Numbered from the stretch's first letter, positions 17,676 through 25,837 are shown. The stretch: 64,000 nt of DNA from Granulicella pectinivorans (GCF_900114625.1 NZ_FOZL01000001.1:1922001-1986000), one strand, 5' to 3'. Notes: a model not told the origin generated them from the letters alone. Program-made: numbers and translations.

Positions 17676-18056
17676 ATGAGCGACGAGATGAGGCTTGGGA
17701 ACGAAGACGCGGCGTGGCCGGCGAATGGGCTGGATACGTCGGAGGTGCGGAGGATGGCACTGGCTTTGCAGGGGGAGGCGGTGCCTGCGCTGGGGAGTCC
17801 GCTCTCGAAGGAGCGATGGGGAGCGTATGCGGAGGTGGAGGCGAGGCTTTCGGTGGAGGTGCCGTTGCCGAGGATGTCGCTGAAGGAGCTGCTGGCGATG
17901 AAGCCGGGGACGCTGCTGCGCTCGGACTGGCAGATCTCGCAGGACGTGTCGTTGCGGGTGGGGGATGTGTTCCTGGCGTTTGTGAGCTGCGAGCCAGCGG
18001 GGGACAGGCTGGGGGTGAGGATCAACGGATTCGATCAGACGGCGGGGGCTCTGTGA
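17676..18056 (+). CDS. SpoA (FliM/FliN) domain protein, FliN-like
   Basis: A 126-residue protein whose C-terminal half (about 58-126) is a SpoA surface-presentation domain: LSVEVPLPRMSLKELLAMKPGTLLRSDWQ with a closing VFLAFVSCEPAGDRLGVRINGFD. This fold makes the lower part of the flagellar C-ring and of type III secretion sorting platforms. It overlaps the next gene by one base (stop TGA at 18054-18056, ATG at 18056), so the two are translated together. It may correspond to one half of a FliN/FliY heterodimer. Confidence 0.7.
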   Translation: MSDEMRLGNEDAAWPANGLDTSEVRRMALALQGEAVPALGSPLSKERWGAYAEVEARLSVEVPLPRMSLKELLAMKPGTLLRSDWQISQDVSLRVGDVFLAFVSCEPAGDRLGVRINGFDQTAGAL

Positions 18057-18310
18057 TGGAACATGCGCTGGAGGATCTGTCGGTTGATGCGATGCTGCGG
18101 ATCGGGGCGACGACGCTTCCGCTGCGGAGCATTCTGAATATCAAGGTGGGCGAGGTGGTGGCGCTGGACCGGCCTCTGGTGGGGACAGTGGAGGTGATCG
18201 CTGGGGGACGGACGGTGGCTACCGGGGAGTTGGTGCTGGTGGATGGGTGCTTTGCGGTGCAGGTGACGGAGGTTTCGGGGATGTCGATGCATCTGCCGGG
18301 GGAGGGCTAA
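18056..18310 (+). CDS. fliN: FliN-family flagellar switch protein
   Basis: An 84-residue SpoA-domain protein: LEDLSVDAMLRIGATTLPLRSILNIKVGEVVALDRPL, followed by VLVDGCFAVQVTEV. FliN proteins end in this domain and have about this length when the N-terminal tail is short. ATG 18056 shares a base with the preceding stop, and the longer upstream frame is discarded for that reason. Its end overlaps the minus-strand PARP-like gene tail to tail by four bases. Confidence 0.75.
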   Translation: MEHALEDLSVDAMLRIGATTLPLRSILNIKVGEVVALDRPLVGTVEVIAGGRTVATGELVLVDGCFAVQVTEVSGMSMHLPGEG

Positions 18311-18894
18311 ACGCGTGGGTCGAGGTGCATATCGGGCACGCGGAATACGCCTTTGATGCAGGCGGGATTGCGGACAGCGATCTGGATGTGGTTCTTGGTG
18401 CCGAAGGCGGAGCCCTCGTAGAGGAGTGGTTGCTCGATGAAGATGCCTTTGACAGTGTCGAAGGCATGGCGGCCTTCTTCTTTGCGGATCCAGTGGAGAT
18501 AGTTGAGGACGGCGCAGTCGCGGTCGTGAAGGAAGAGCTCCGGGCGGTTCTTCGGTATGGTAGAGTCGGCCTGTTCGAGGGCCGACCGAAGGCGGAGAAA
18601 GGCGGACCCAGCTTCCCGCAGTCCTAGGCTTGTGGTCAGGTCGAGACAATATCCCAGATCGATGACAGCTCCGATGACGGCTGGCGTCTCGATCTGATCG
18701 GGACGCCGAGCCGCAGTTTCGGTGGCGAATTCCAGACCGCGAAGGGGGTTGGCTTCCCAGAAATAGATGCCGGTGCCCAGCCAGTCGTACTGATTGGTTG
18801 AGGGAAGGAAAGGCTCGTTGCGCAGAAGCCTCTCAGCGACTGCGGCGTCGCAGCCATGATAGCCGAGGATGAATGAGGCCGATAGGTTATGCAA
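18307..18894 (-). CDS. Putative ADP-ribosyltransferase-fold (PARP-like) protein
   Basis: A 195-residue soluble protein with no signal peptide. Near the N-terminus GYHGCDAAVAERLL is followed by DWLGTGIYFWE and EFATE, the same layout as the PARP pattern H-G-(S/T) ... G-x-G-I-Y-F ... A-x-x-(Y/F)-A that carries the catalytic His and Tyr and binds NAD. Near the end NHIQIAVRNPACIKGVFRV resembles the last strands, where active PARPs have Glu; here it is His or Gln, so activity could be altered. The start is TTG 18894 (no ATG is nearby), overlapping the stop of the small upstream gene by eight bases, so the two are translationally coupled. A toxin of a toxin-antitoxin pair, or a nucleic-acid or protein modifier, is inferred and not shown. 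Confidence 0.6.
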   Translation of the reverse strand: MHNLSASFILGYHGCDAAVAERLLRNEPFLPSTNQYDWLGTGIYFWEANPLRGLEFATETAARRPDQIETPAVIGAVIDLGYCLDLTTSLGLREAGSAFLRLRSALEQADSTIPKNRPELFLHDRDCAVLNYLHWIRKEEGRHAFDTVKGIFIEQPLLYEGSAFGTKNHIQIAVRNPACIKGVFRVPDMHLDPRV

Positions 18895-19090
18895 CGCCGC
18901 GGTAACGCTCGCTCAGTTGGCCGTCGGGATCACAGATTCCTGCATCGACGAGGTCTTGAAGCGCGGTTTCTTTGGAGACCATGATGCGCGCCATGTGAGC
19001 GTCAGCAGCCTGCTCCCAGTCGGCGAGGTGGGCGCGATCAGCATCCGTCATGAGAAGAATGCGCTCGAATTTTTTCTTCGGCTCTGCCAT
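18887..19090 (-). CDS. Small partner protein of the PARP-like gene (possible antitoxin)
   Basis: A 67-residue charged, helical protein (MAEPKKKFERILLMTDADRAHLADWE at its start region, then ETALQDLVDAGI). I recognise no domain. It comes directly before the PARP-like gene and overlaps it by eight bases. The order of a small gene first and a larger enzyme second, with overlap, is the classic layout of type II toxin-antitoxin operons. An N-terminal basic patch and two predicted helices would suit a neutralising partner. Function is inferred only from this arrangement. Confidence 0.55.
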   Translation of the reverse strand: MAEPKKKFERILLMTDADRAHLADWEQAADAHMARIMVSKETALQDLVDAGICDPDGQLSERYRGVA

Positions 19091-19120
19091 AGAGAAATTA
19101 TACGACTGGGCGTCAAGAGA

Positions 19121-19480
19121 TTAGAGATTGCGCCCGAGAGTTTCACGGACCCGTGTGGAGAGGTGGAAGTAGAAGTAGATGAGCAAGACTGAAGCCAGGT
19201 TTGTGGCGGAAGAGATGAAGTTTTGCATGTAGAACTCGGACGGCATACGCTCGCTCAGGCTAAGCACGCCCAAATATATCTGGAAACAGGCATGTAGCGT
19301 GCGAACTCCGAGCATAAGCTGGAGACCGCGAAAGGCGTATGGTGATTTGGACCACGTCAAGAATCCGCTCGCGAAGACAGCAAGGAGCAGAAAGACGTGA
19401 ATGACAGTTATGAGGAGATCACAGGGTAGGAAAAGGAACGGATGACAAGTGCTGGTTGGACGATTGCGAAAAGGATGCAA
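19121..19480 (-). CDS. Small integral-membrane protein, unknown function
   Basis: About 119 residues with three hydrophobic segments: LLITVIHVFLLLAVFASGFL, a middle stretch around FRGLQLMLGVRTLHACF, and NLASVLLIYFYFHL. I do not recognise a family. It lies between the AsnRS terminator and the PARP-like pair, all on the minus strand, with 30 bases to the small gene. The ATG at 19480 falls inside the terminator stem of asnS, so the real start may be a later codon. It could be part of the same transcript as the PARP-like module. Confidence 0.45.
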   Translation of the reverse strand: MHPFRNRPTSTCHPFLFLPCDLLITVIHVFLLLAVFASGFLTWSKSPYAFRGLQLMLGVRTLHACFQIYLGVLSLSERMPSEFYMQNFISSATNLASVLLIYFYFHLSTRVRETLGRNL

Positions 19481-19524
19481 AAGAAAAGCAGCCAGCCTCG
19501 GACCGGGGTGGGCGGGGGCTGGCT
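19480..19524 (-). terminator. Terminator of asnS
   Basis: AGCCAGCC (19490-19497) pairs with GGCTGGCT (19517-19524). On the minus strand the hairpin is followed by GCTTTTCTTTTGC, a good U-rich tail. Confidence 0.75.
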
Positions 19525-19573
19525 TTCATCAATGCGGTTTGGGTCGCCTTGCTGTTCATAGCGATTCATCGGG

Positions 19574-20896
19574 CTAAGGATAAATGCGGTTGAGGGTACG
19601 GGCGAAGGGGATAGTTTCGCGGACGTGGTCTAGGCCGCAGATCCAGGCCACGGCGCGCTCGATGCCCATGCCGAAACCTGAGTGTGGGACGGAGCCGTAG
19701 CGGCGGAGGTCGAGGTACCACTCGAAGGCTTCGAGGGGCAGGTTGTGGTCGAGGATGCGCTGGCGGAGGAGGTTGTACGAGTCCACGCGCTGGCTTCCGC
19801 CGATGATTTCGCCGTAGCCCTCGGGGGCCAGCACGTCCACGCAAAGAGCCTTTGTCGGATCTTCGGCGTCGGGCTGCATGTAGAAGGCCTTCACCGCGGC
19901 CGGGTAACGGTGGACCATCACCGGGCGGTCGTACTGGTTGGAGATGTAAGTCTCGTCGGGTGAACCGAAGTCGTCGCCGTAGGTGTGACGGTTCTCGATG
20001 AGGCCCTTTTCGAAGGCGTCTTCGAGCATCTGGTGGGCTTCGTCGTAGCTGATCTTGGGGAACGGGGCCTGGATGGTCTCGAGCTTGGTGACATCGCGGC
20101 CAATGACCTTGAGGTCGGCCTGGTGATGCTTGAGGACCGTCTGGACGATGTGCGAGATGAAGTTTTCGGCGAGCTCCATGAGCTCGGGGAGCTCGCAGAA
20201 GGCGACTTCCGGTTCGATCATCCAGAACTCGGTCAGGTGACGGCGGGTTTTGGATTTTTCGGCACGGAACGTCGGGCCGAAGCTGTAGACCTTTCCGAGG
20301 GCGAGGGCGGTGCTCTCGATGTAGAGCTGGCCGGACTGCGTGAGGTAGGCCTTCTCGTCGAAGTAGTCCATCTCGAAGAGCTCGCTGGTGCCTTCGCAGG
20401 CGGCGGGCGTCAGAATTGGCGGATCGGTGCGGGTGAAGCCGTTGGTGTCGAAGTACTCGGCGGCGGCGCGCATGATCGTGGCGCGGACGCGCAGGATGGC
20501 GGACTGGCGGGGGGTGCGGATCCAGAGGTGGCGGTGCTCCATGAGGAAGTCGACGCCTGCTTCTTTGAGCTGGATGGGGAAGGGGGTCTCGTCGGCGACG
20601 CGCTGGATGACTTCGACGTTCTCGACGTCGATCTCGTATCCGGAGGGTGCGCGGCTGTCGGCGCGGACCTTGCCGGTGACGATGACGCTGGACTCGAGGG
20701 TGAGGCTCTTCAAGGTCTCGAACACTTCTTCGGGGACGGCGGCCTTGGGGACGATGCCCTGGATGGTGCCGGAGCCGTCGCGGAAGATGGGGAAGAGCAG
20801 CTTGCCCGAGGCGCGGAGGTTGTAGAGCCAGCCGCGGAGGGTGATGGTCTGGCCTTCGTGGGAGCCAATGGTGGCGATGGTGGTTAGGTTTGACAT
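19574..20896 (-). CDS. asnS: Asparaginyl-tRNA synthetase
   Basis: A 440-residue class IIb aminoacyl-tRNA synthetase that charges tRNA-Asn. The N-terminal OB-fold anticodon-binding domain (ITLRGWLYNLRASGKLLFPIFRDGSGTIQGIV) is followed by the catalytic core with motif 2 (FRAEKSKTRRHLTEFWMIEPE region) and motif 3 (GFGMGIERAVAWICGL). AspRS and AsnRS are close relatives; the ending HVRETIPFARTLNRIYP and the length favour AsnRS. Its presence means this organism can charge asparagine directly. ATG 20896 is the first in-frame start and begins the conserved domain. Confidence 0.92.
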   Translation of the reverse strand: MSNLTTIATIGSHEGQTITLRGWLYNLRASGKLLFPIFRDGSGTIQGIVPKAAVPEEVFETLKSLTLESSVIVTGKVRADSRAPSGYEIDVENVEVIQRVADETPFPIQLKEAGVDFLMEHRHLWIRTPRQSAILRVRATIMRAAAEYFDTNGFTRTDPPILTPAACEGTSELFEMDYFDEKAYLTQSGQLYIESTALALGKVYSFGPTFRAEKSKTRRHLTEFWMIEPEVAFCELPELMELAENFISHIVQTVLKHHQADLKVIGRDVTKLETIQAPFPKISYDEAHQMLEDAFEKGLIENRHTYGDDFGSPDETYISNQYDRPVMVHRYPAAVKAFYMQPDAEDPTKALCVDVLAPEGYGEIIGGSQRVDSYNLLRQRILDHNLPLEAFEWYLDLRRYGSVPHSGFGMGIERAVAWICGLDHVRETIPFARTLNRIYP

Positions 20897-20913
20897 AGCC
20901 TTGCTAGTTTACT

Positions 20914-21050
20914 GCCTGTCCTGCCGGACGGGCCCGCTGTGCGCGGGGCGGGCGTTCACATGCTTTTTTACTGCTTCGCGTGGGCCTTCCGTTGGTCGGC
21001 GTGGAATTTTGTTCTTGACCAACGGTTCTGCCGCAGGCGGCAGGACAGGC
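20914..21050. repeat. Dispersed repeat copy 1, enclosed by a 12-bp inverted repeat
   Basis: GCCTGTCCTGCC (20914-20925) and GGCAGGACAGGC (21039-21050) are perfect inverted ends. An inner pair CGTTGGTC (20990-20997) and GACCAACG (21017-21024) nests inside. The 80 bases at 20919-20998 match 56131-56210 without gaps at 66 of 80 positions. It has no open reading frame of interest and fills the space between asnS and the acyltransferase, so it looks like a MITE-like or structured intergenic element. Confidence 0.75.
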
Positions 21051-21065
21051 TGGTAGACTCGCCGG

Positions 21066-22934
21066 ATGGCGCGGGGCTACAGACCGGATGTGGATGGGTT
21101 GCGTGCGGTGGCCGTACTGCTAGTGGTGGGGCGGCATTTGCGGGTGAGCTGGCTGAGCGGCGGGTTTGTCGGTGTGGATGTCTTTTTTGTGATCTCGGGG
21201 TACCTGATCAGCTCGATCATCATGCCTCAGATTCTGGATGGGACGTTCTCGCTCACAGGCTTCTACGAGCGGCGAATCCGTCGCATCTTCCCGGCTCTGG
21301 CGGTCATGCTCGCGGTGTCCTCTCTGCTCGCGTGGAAGTATCTTCTTCCGTCGGAGATGGTGGGGTATGCGCGGTCGATGGTTGGAGCCCTGTTCGGCTT
21401 CTCGAACGTGGTCTTCTGGAACTGGGTGGGTTACTTCGACGGGCCGAACGAGCTGAAGCCTTTGCTGCATACCTGGTCGCTGGGCGTGGAGGAACAGTTC
21501 TACCTGTGCTTTCCTCTACTTCTTCTGGCGGGCCGGCGGTTGGGCGTGACGGCCTTCAAACGATGGGTGTGTGGGTTGACGGTCGTGAGCTTCGTGGCCG
21601 CATGTGGCATGACGCTGTATCTGCCCTCGGACGCCTTCTACTTCGCTCCGTTGCGCGCCTGGGAGCTTCTTCTCGGCATCCTCGTCTCGCAGGCCTACGT
21701 TCCTTCGATCCGCACCAGCGCGGGCCGCAATGTTGCCGCCTGTGCAGGTCTTGCGATGATCCTGGCGACGGGCCTGCTCTACACCGCGAAGACCTCCTTT
21801 CCCGGCCTCGGAGCCTTGCCGCCATGCCTGGGGGCGGCGCTGATCATCGCGGCGGGTGAGACAGGCACGTCGTTTGTCGGGCAATTCCTTAGCCTGCGCC
21901 CCATGGTCTTCGTCGGTCTCATCTCCTACTCGCTCTACCTGTGGCACTGGCCCGTGCAGGTCTTCTATGACTACGCGCACCTGCTGACGGGAAGGCACGA
22001 AGATGACTGGCGCGCCGTCGGCTTCGTCTTCACGATCTCGTTTGTGGTGGCCGTTCTCTCCTGGGCATTTGTCGAAAGGCCAGTGCGCGCGGGGCGGCTT
22101 TGGCCTTCGCGGGGGAGGCTATTTCTTGGTAGCGGAGCGTTCGCGGGAGTGGCCCTTCTGCTTGCGGCGGGTGTTGTCAGGAGCGAGGGTGCGCCAAAGC
22201 GGTTCTCCGCTGAAACCGTCGCGATGGCCCGGTATCTGGACTATGACAACCATGACGAAGATCGTTGGGGGCGATGCGCGTTTGGGCCTCTGCTGACCAC
22301 GGTGTCGATGCTCGATCGGACGGCCTGTCTTCCTTACTCGGAGGGCAAGAAGCATCTTCTTCTGGTCGGCGATAGTCACGCGGCGCATCTCTGGCCTGGG
22401 TTTGCCGCTGTCTTTCCGGAGTTCGAGGTGTCGCAGGTCAACATGTCGGAGTGCCCCATCCTCGCCGGGATGGATACTGCTCCCAAGGCATGCGGAGCGA
22501 TGTCGCGCTTCATCTTCGAAGACTGGCTCCCGCACCATCCTGTGGACGCGCTGCTGGTCTCGTATCGTTGGACCGAGGGCAGCCTGCCGGATGCGGAGGC
22601 GCTGGTGGCCTACGGAAGGGCGCACCATGTGAACGTGATCTTGTTCGGTCCCAGTGTGGAGTACGCTATCGCGTTGCCTCGTCTGCTGGCCATGGGCGCG
22701 GATGCTCACGAGCAGGAAGTCGGATGGCCGCGCGCGATGGACCTGCGGATGAAGCAGATGGCGAAGGATCGCTGGGGCGTGGAGTACATCTCGTTCTTCG
22801 ACGATGTCTGCGCGGGAGGCTGTCCAGTTTACGCTGCGCCCGGGATGCCGATGGGCTTTGATGCGAACCACCTGACCGCAGCCGGAGCGAAGGTGTTTCT
22901 CGCGGACGTAAAGACGAGCGGGGAGATTCGTTAG
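21066..22934 (+). CDS. Acyltransferase 3 / SGNH-domain surface O-acyltransferase
   Basis: A 622-residue membrane protein of the OafA/YrhL type. Residues 1-370 form an acyltransferase-3 domain with about ten membrane segments (YRPDVDGLRAVAVLLVVGRH with the catalytic His, then GGFVGVDVFFVISGYLI and FYERRIRRIFPAL). The C-terminal third is a periplasmic SGNH hydrolase-like domain: LLLVGDSHAAHLWPG is block I with its Ser, and DANHLTAAG supplies the Asp and His of block V. Such two-domain proteins acetylate or remodel O-antigen, peptidoglycan or secreted polysaccharides. The first ATG, at 21066, is used. It is followed by the GH76 gene after 27 bases. Confidence 0.9.
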   Translation: MARGYRPDVDGLRAVAVLLVVGRHLRVSWLSGGFVGVDVFFVISGYLISSIIMPQILDGTFSLTGFYERRIRRIFPALAVMLAVSSLLAWKYLLPSEMVGYARSMVGALFGFSNVVFWNWVGYFDGPNELKPLLHTWSLGVEEQFYLCFPLLLLAGRRLGVTAFKRWVCGLTVVSFVAACGMTLYLPSDAFYFAPLRAWELLLGILVSQAYVPSIRTSAGRNVAACAGLAMILATGLLYTAKTSFPGLGALPPCLGAALIIAAGETGTSFVGQFLSLRPMVFVGLISYSLYLWHWPVQVFYDYAHLLTGRHEDDWRAVGFVFTISFVVAVLSWAFVERPVRAGRLWPSRGRLFLGSGAFAGVALLLAAGVVRSEGAPKRFSAETVAMARYLDYDNHDEDRWGRCAFGPLLTTVSMLDRTACLPYSEGKKHLLLVGDSHAAHLWPGFAAVFPEFEVSQVNMSECPILAGMDTAPKACGAMSRFIFEDWLPHHPVDALLVSYRWTEGSLPDAEALVAYGRAHHVNVILFGPSVEYAIALPRLLAMGADAHEQEVGWPRAMDLRMKQMAKDRWGVEYISFFDDVCAGGCPVYAAPGMPMGFDANHLTAAGAKVFLADVKTSGEIR

Positions 22935-22961
22935 GATGATCTTCGGAACCGGAGGGATTTC

Positions 22962-24026
22962 ATGCGTCGTGGACTTTGGCTTATTTTGGTGCTCCTTGCC
23001 AGTGGAGCGAGTGGTTTGGCACAGAGCGATACCGCGCGTGCGACGCAGAGCATCAAGACCCTGCAGGGCTGGTACGACACGCCCTCTGGTCTCTACAAGA
23101 CCACGGGCTGGTGGAACTCTGCCAACGCCACCACGACGCTGGTCGACTACAGCCGCGTCTTCGGATCGAAGGAGTATTTGCCGGTTCTCACCAACACGTT
23201 TGTCATGGCACAGAACAAGTTTCCTGGCTTCTTGAACGAGTACTACGACGATGAGGGATGGTGGGCGCTGGCGTGGATCGACGCATATGACCTGACCGGG
23301 AACAAGGCGTATCTGGCGATGGGGGAGTCGATCTTCGCGGACATGGCGGCGTCCTGGGATGACACCTGCTCGGGTGGGATCTGGTGGAGCAAGGAGAAGA
23401 AGTACAAGAACGCGATTGCGAATGAGTTGTTTCTCTCGGCCGCGGCGCATCTGGCGAATCGAGTCCCCGGGAAGAAGGATGAGTATCGCAAATGGGCGGA
23501 CCGGGAGTGGGCGTGGTTTGCGGCTTCGGGGATGATCAACGAGAAAGGGCTGGTCAATGATGGGTTGACGATCGATCCCGCCACGAAGGTCTGCCGCAGC
23601 AATGGGCAGAAGACGTGGAGCTATAACCAGGGTGTGGTGCTGGGTGGGCTGGTTGAGCTTGCGCAGATAAATCCGGACGCGTGGCTGAAGGCTTCGGCGA
23701 AGAGGATCGCTCTGGCGGCAATTGCGGGACTTTCGGATCAGGACGGTGTGATGCGGGATGGGTGCGAGCCGGCGAAGTGCGGAGAGGATGCTACGCAGTT
23801 TAAGGGCATCTTCGCGCGAAACCTGGGGGAGCTGGATAGGACTCATCCGGAGGAGGCGTATGAACGGTTCATCAGACGGAACGCGGATGCGGTCTGGGGA
23901 AAGGCTCGCGGCGAGGGCGGGGTGTTAGGGGTCGACTGGGCGGGTCCCTATGCTGCGGGGGATGCTTCGACGACGAGTTCGGGGCTGGATGTGTTGGTGG
24001 CCGCGCAACAGTCGGAGAAACGGTAG
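22962..24026 (+). CDS. Secreted GH76-family alpha-1,6-mannanase-like glycosidase
   Basis: A 354-residue protein with a signal peptide (MRRGLWLILVLLASGASGLAQ). The (alpha/alpha)6 barrel of GH76 is indicated by GLYKTTGWWNSANATTTLVDY, the paired catalytic aspartates in EYYDDEGWWALAWIDAYDL (near residue 95), GGIWWSKEKKYKNAIANELFL and WSYNQGVVLGGLVEL. GH76 enzymes cut alpha-1,6-mannan backbones such as fungal cell-wall mannan. ATG 22962 has GGAGGG ahead. It sits directly behind the acyltransferase gene and ends before a strong hairpin terminator. The GH92 alpha-mannosidase at the end of the window suggests a wider ability to use mannan. Confidence 0.85.
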   Translation: MRRGLWLILVLLASGASGLAQSDTARATQSIKTLQGWYDTPSGLYKTTGWWNSANATTTLVDYSRVFGSKEYLPVLTNTFVMAQNKFPGFLNEYYDDEGWWALAWIDAYDLTGNKAYLAMGESIFADMAASWDDTCSGGIWWSKEKKYKNAIANELFLSAAAHLANRVPGKKDEYRKWADREWAWFAASGMINEKGLVNDGLTIDPATKVCRSNGQKTWSYNQGVVLGGLVELAQINPDAWLKASAKRIALAAIAGLSDQDGVMRDGCEPAKCGEDATQFKGIFARNLGELDRTHPEEAYERFIRRNADAVWGKARGEGGVLGVDWAGPYAAGDASTTSSGLDVLVAAQQSEKR

Positions 24027-24038
24027 TTTTCGAGGCGA

Positions 24039-24080
24039 CATCCCACATCTCAGCAGCGAGATGTGGGATGCCCGACTTTT
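24039..24080 (+). terminator. Hairpin terminator (CCCACATCTC repeat family)
   Basis: CATCCCACATCTC (24039-24051) and GAGATGTGGGATG (24058-24070) form a perfect 13-bp stem with a six-base loop, and GCCCGACTTTT-like sequence follows (T run 24077-24080). A second hairpin with the same CCCACATCTC/GAGATGTGGG core follows araA at 51945. Confidence 0.8.
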
Positions 24081-24083
24081 CTG

Positions 24084-24941
24084 CTAGGCGCTTGCGGCGT
24101 CTTCTAGGCTGCGGATGGTGTCGAAGGTGGCTGTGAACTTCGTCACGATGGTGTCGATGTCGAGGGGTGGGTCGTGGGCGATCTCGACGATGGCGGGGAC
24201 GTTGGTGGGGAGCTGCGGCAGGACCTTGGCCCAGTCGATGCCTCCCTTCTCCATAGTAAGAGGCCACAGGTGCTGGTCGGTGTTGGCGTCGTTGTCGTGC
24301 AGATGGAGGGCACCGATGCGGGGTTTGATGAGCTTGAGGGCGGGCTCGATGCCGTCGAGGGGCTGGTTGGGTGCGAGGTGTGCGTGGCCGAGGTCGAAGG
24401 CGATGTTGACGGAGTCGAAGTGGCCGATCTTCAGGATGCTCATCAGGTGCGCGGGCGTGGCCACGTCGTTGTAGAGGTTTTCGATGAGAAGTTTTACGCC
24501 GAGGGGGCCAGCGAAGGCCTTGAGGTGTTCGACGGTGGTGAGGCAGTGCTCGAGGATGGTGTCGTCCCAGGCGTCGTGGTTGAGGCCGAGATGCAGCGTC
24601 AGGGTGGTGAAGGGGATCTGTTCGGCGGTCTCGAGGGCACGCTTGATCTCGTCCTGGGCCTCGATGCGCCGAAACTTGTCGGGCGCGACGAGGTTGAGTG
24701 TGGGCGCGGAGTGGCGGGTCCAGCGGGATTCGGCGTCGGTGGGCTGGTGCAGGCTCGGCTTGATCTCGCTGGAGCGGAACCAAGCTGCGATCTCCTTGAC
24801 GGCGTTGCGATCGGTGTAGTCGAAGTGGTTCCGTGCGGCAAAGAGTTCGATGTGACGCGCGCCGGCGGCGGCGAAGGCGTCAAGGTGCGTGGGGTGCAGG
24901 CGCTGCTGAAGAAGAACGTGAGACGAGATTCCAAGTTGCAT
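24084..24941 (-). CDS. Sugar phosphate isomerase/epimerase (xylose-isomerase-like TIM barrel)
   Basis: A 285-residue soluble protein of the AP-endonuclease-2/xylose-isomerase-like superfamily. It starts MQLGISSHVLLQQRLHPTHLDAF, contains ARHIELFAARNHFDY near residue 30, the metal-site region TLTLHLGLNHDAWDD near residue 145, VKLLIENL with a probable metal-binding Glu, and GALHLHDNDANTDQHLWP near the end. These proteins move carbonyl groups in sugars or inositol derivatives. The gene stands alone, convergent with the GH76 gene and divergent from the SGNH hydrolase gene. The substrate is not known. Confidence 0.8.
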   Translation of the reverse strand: MQLGISSHVLLQQRLHPTHLDAFAAAGARHIELFAARNHFDYTDRNAVKEIAAWFRSSEIKPSLHQPTDAESRWTRHSAPTLNLVAPDKFRRIEAQDEIKRALETAEQIPFTTLTLHLGLNHDAWDDTILEHCLTTVEHLKAFAGPLGVKLLIENLYNDVATPAHLMSILKIGHFDSVNIAFDLGHAHLAPNQPLDGIEPALKLIKPRIGALHLHDNDANTDQHLWPLTMEKGGIDWAKVLPQLPTNVPAIVEIAHDPPLDIDTIVTKFTATFDTIRSLEDAASA

Positions 24942-25044
24942 GGTGATAGGGGTCCGGTGTCGCTAGGGATTTTGCTTGTACCGACAGGATAGCGGATACG
25001 CGAGATCGGTTAGACTGGCGACGATGTTTTTCGGAGGATTTGGG

Positions 25045-25761
25045 ATGACGCGAAGGATGTTGCTTGGGTGTGTCTTGATGGTGGGTGTGGGAAGTGCGTT
25101 CGGCCAAACGGCTCCAACGGCGGCACCGGCTCCGGTGGCGGCTCCGAAGCCAAACCCGGACTGGGCGCAGCTGGGACGGTACAAGGACGCGAACGCGACG
25201 CTGCCGGCGCATGAGGCTGGCCGCGTGGTCTTCTACGGCGACTCGATCACCGACGCGTGGGCCAAGGATCCGGCGGTCTTTTTCCCCGGCAAGCCCTTCG
25301 TCGGTCGCGGTATCAGCGGTCAAACGACTCCGCAAATGCTTGTCCGGTTCAGGCAGGATGTGATCGATCTGCATCCCGAGGCTGTTGTGATCCTCGCCGG
25401 GACCAATGATGTCGCGGGCAACACCGGGCCGATGACGGTGGAGCAGACGGAAGAGAACTTCATGTCGATGGCCGAACTCGCCAAGGTGAACCACATCAAG
25501 GTGGTGCTGTGTTCCATCATGCCGGTGCTGGACTATCCATGGAGGCGCGGCATGGAGCCGTCGCCGAAGATCCAGGCGATTAACACGTGGATGAAGGCGT
25601 ATGCGAAGAAGTCAGGATTCACCTATGTGGATTACTACTCTGCCATGGACGATGGCACGGGAGCGGCGAAGGCAGGGCTGACGAAGGACGGTGTTCATCC
25701 CACGGCAGAGGGCTATACGCTGATGGAACCTTTGGCGCTGGCTGGGATCGCGGCGAAGTAG
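25045..25761 (+). CDS. Secreted SGNH/GDSL hydrolase
   Basis: A 238-residue exported esterase. MTRRMLLGCVLMVGVGSAFGQ is the signal peptide. Block I is VVFYGDSITDAW with the nucleophile Ser, block II contributes the Gly in GISGQTT, block III is AGTNDVAG with the oxyanion Asn, and block V is DGVHPTAEGY with Asp and His. These enzymes typically remove acetyl groups from xylan or pectin, or act as lysophospholipases. ATG 25045 has CGGAGGA seven bases ahead and begins the signal peptide; the longer frame from 24976 lacks both. Ser is followed by the hairpin-rich spacer and the receptor gene on the other strand. Confidence 0.88.
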   Translation: MTRRMLLGCVLMVGVGSAFGQTAPTAAPAPVAAPKPNPDWAQLGRYKDANATLPAHEAGRVVFYGDSITDAWAKDPAVFFPGKPFVGRGISGQTTPQMLVRFRQDVIDLHPEAVVILAGTNDVAGNTGPMTVEQTEENFMSMAELAKVNHIKVVLCSIMPVLDYPWRRGMEPSPKIQAINTWMKAYAKKSGFTYVDYYSAMDDGTGAAKAGLTKDGVHPTAEGYTLMEPLALAGIAAK

Positions 25762-25778
25762 ACAGAAGCTTTACGGTA

Positions 25779-25813
25779 GAAAAAGAACCCCTGCCCGGTG
25801 ACCTGGGCAGGGG
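25779..25813 (-). terminator. Terminator of the second TonB receptor
   Basis: CCCCTGCCC (25788-25796) and GGGCAGGGG (25805-25813) form a perfect nine-bp stem with an eight-base loop. Read on the minus strand it is followed by TTCTTTTTC. It lies between convergent genes and may serve both. Confidence 0.85.
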
Positions 25814-25837
25814 CTTCCAGTTTGAGAAACACCTTCG

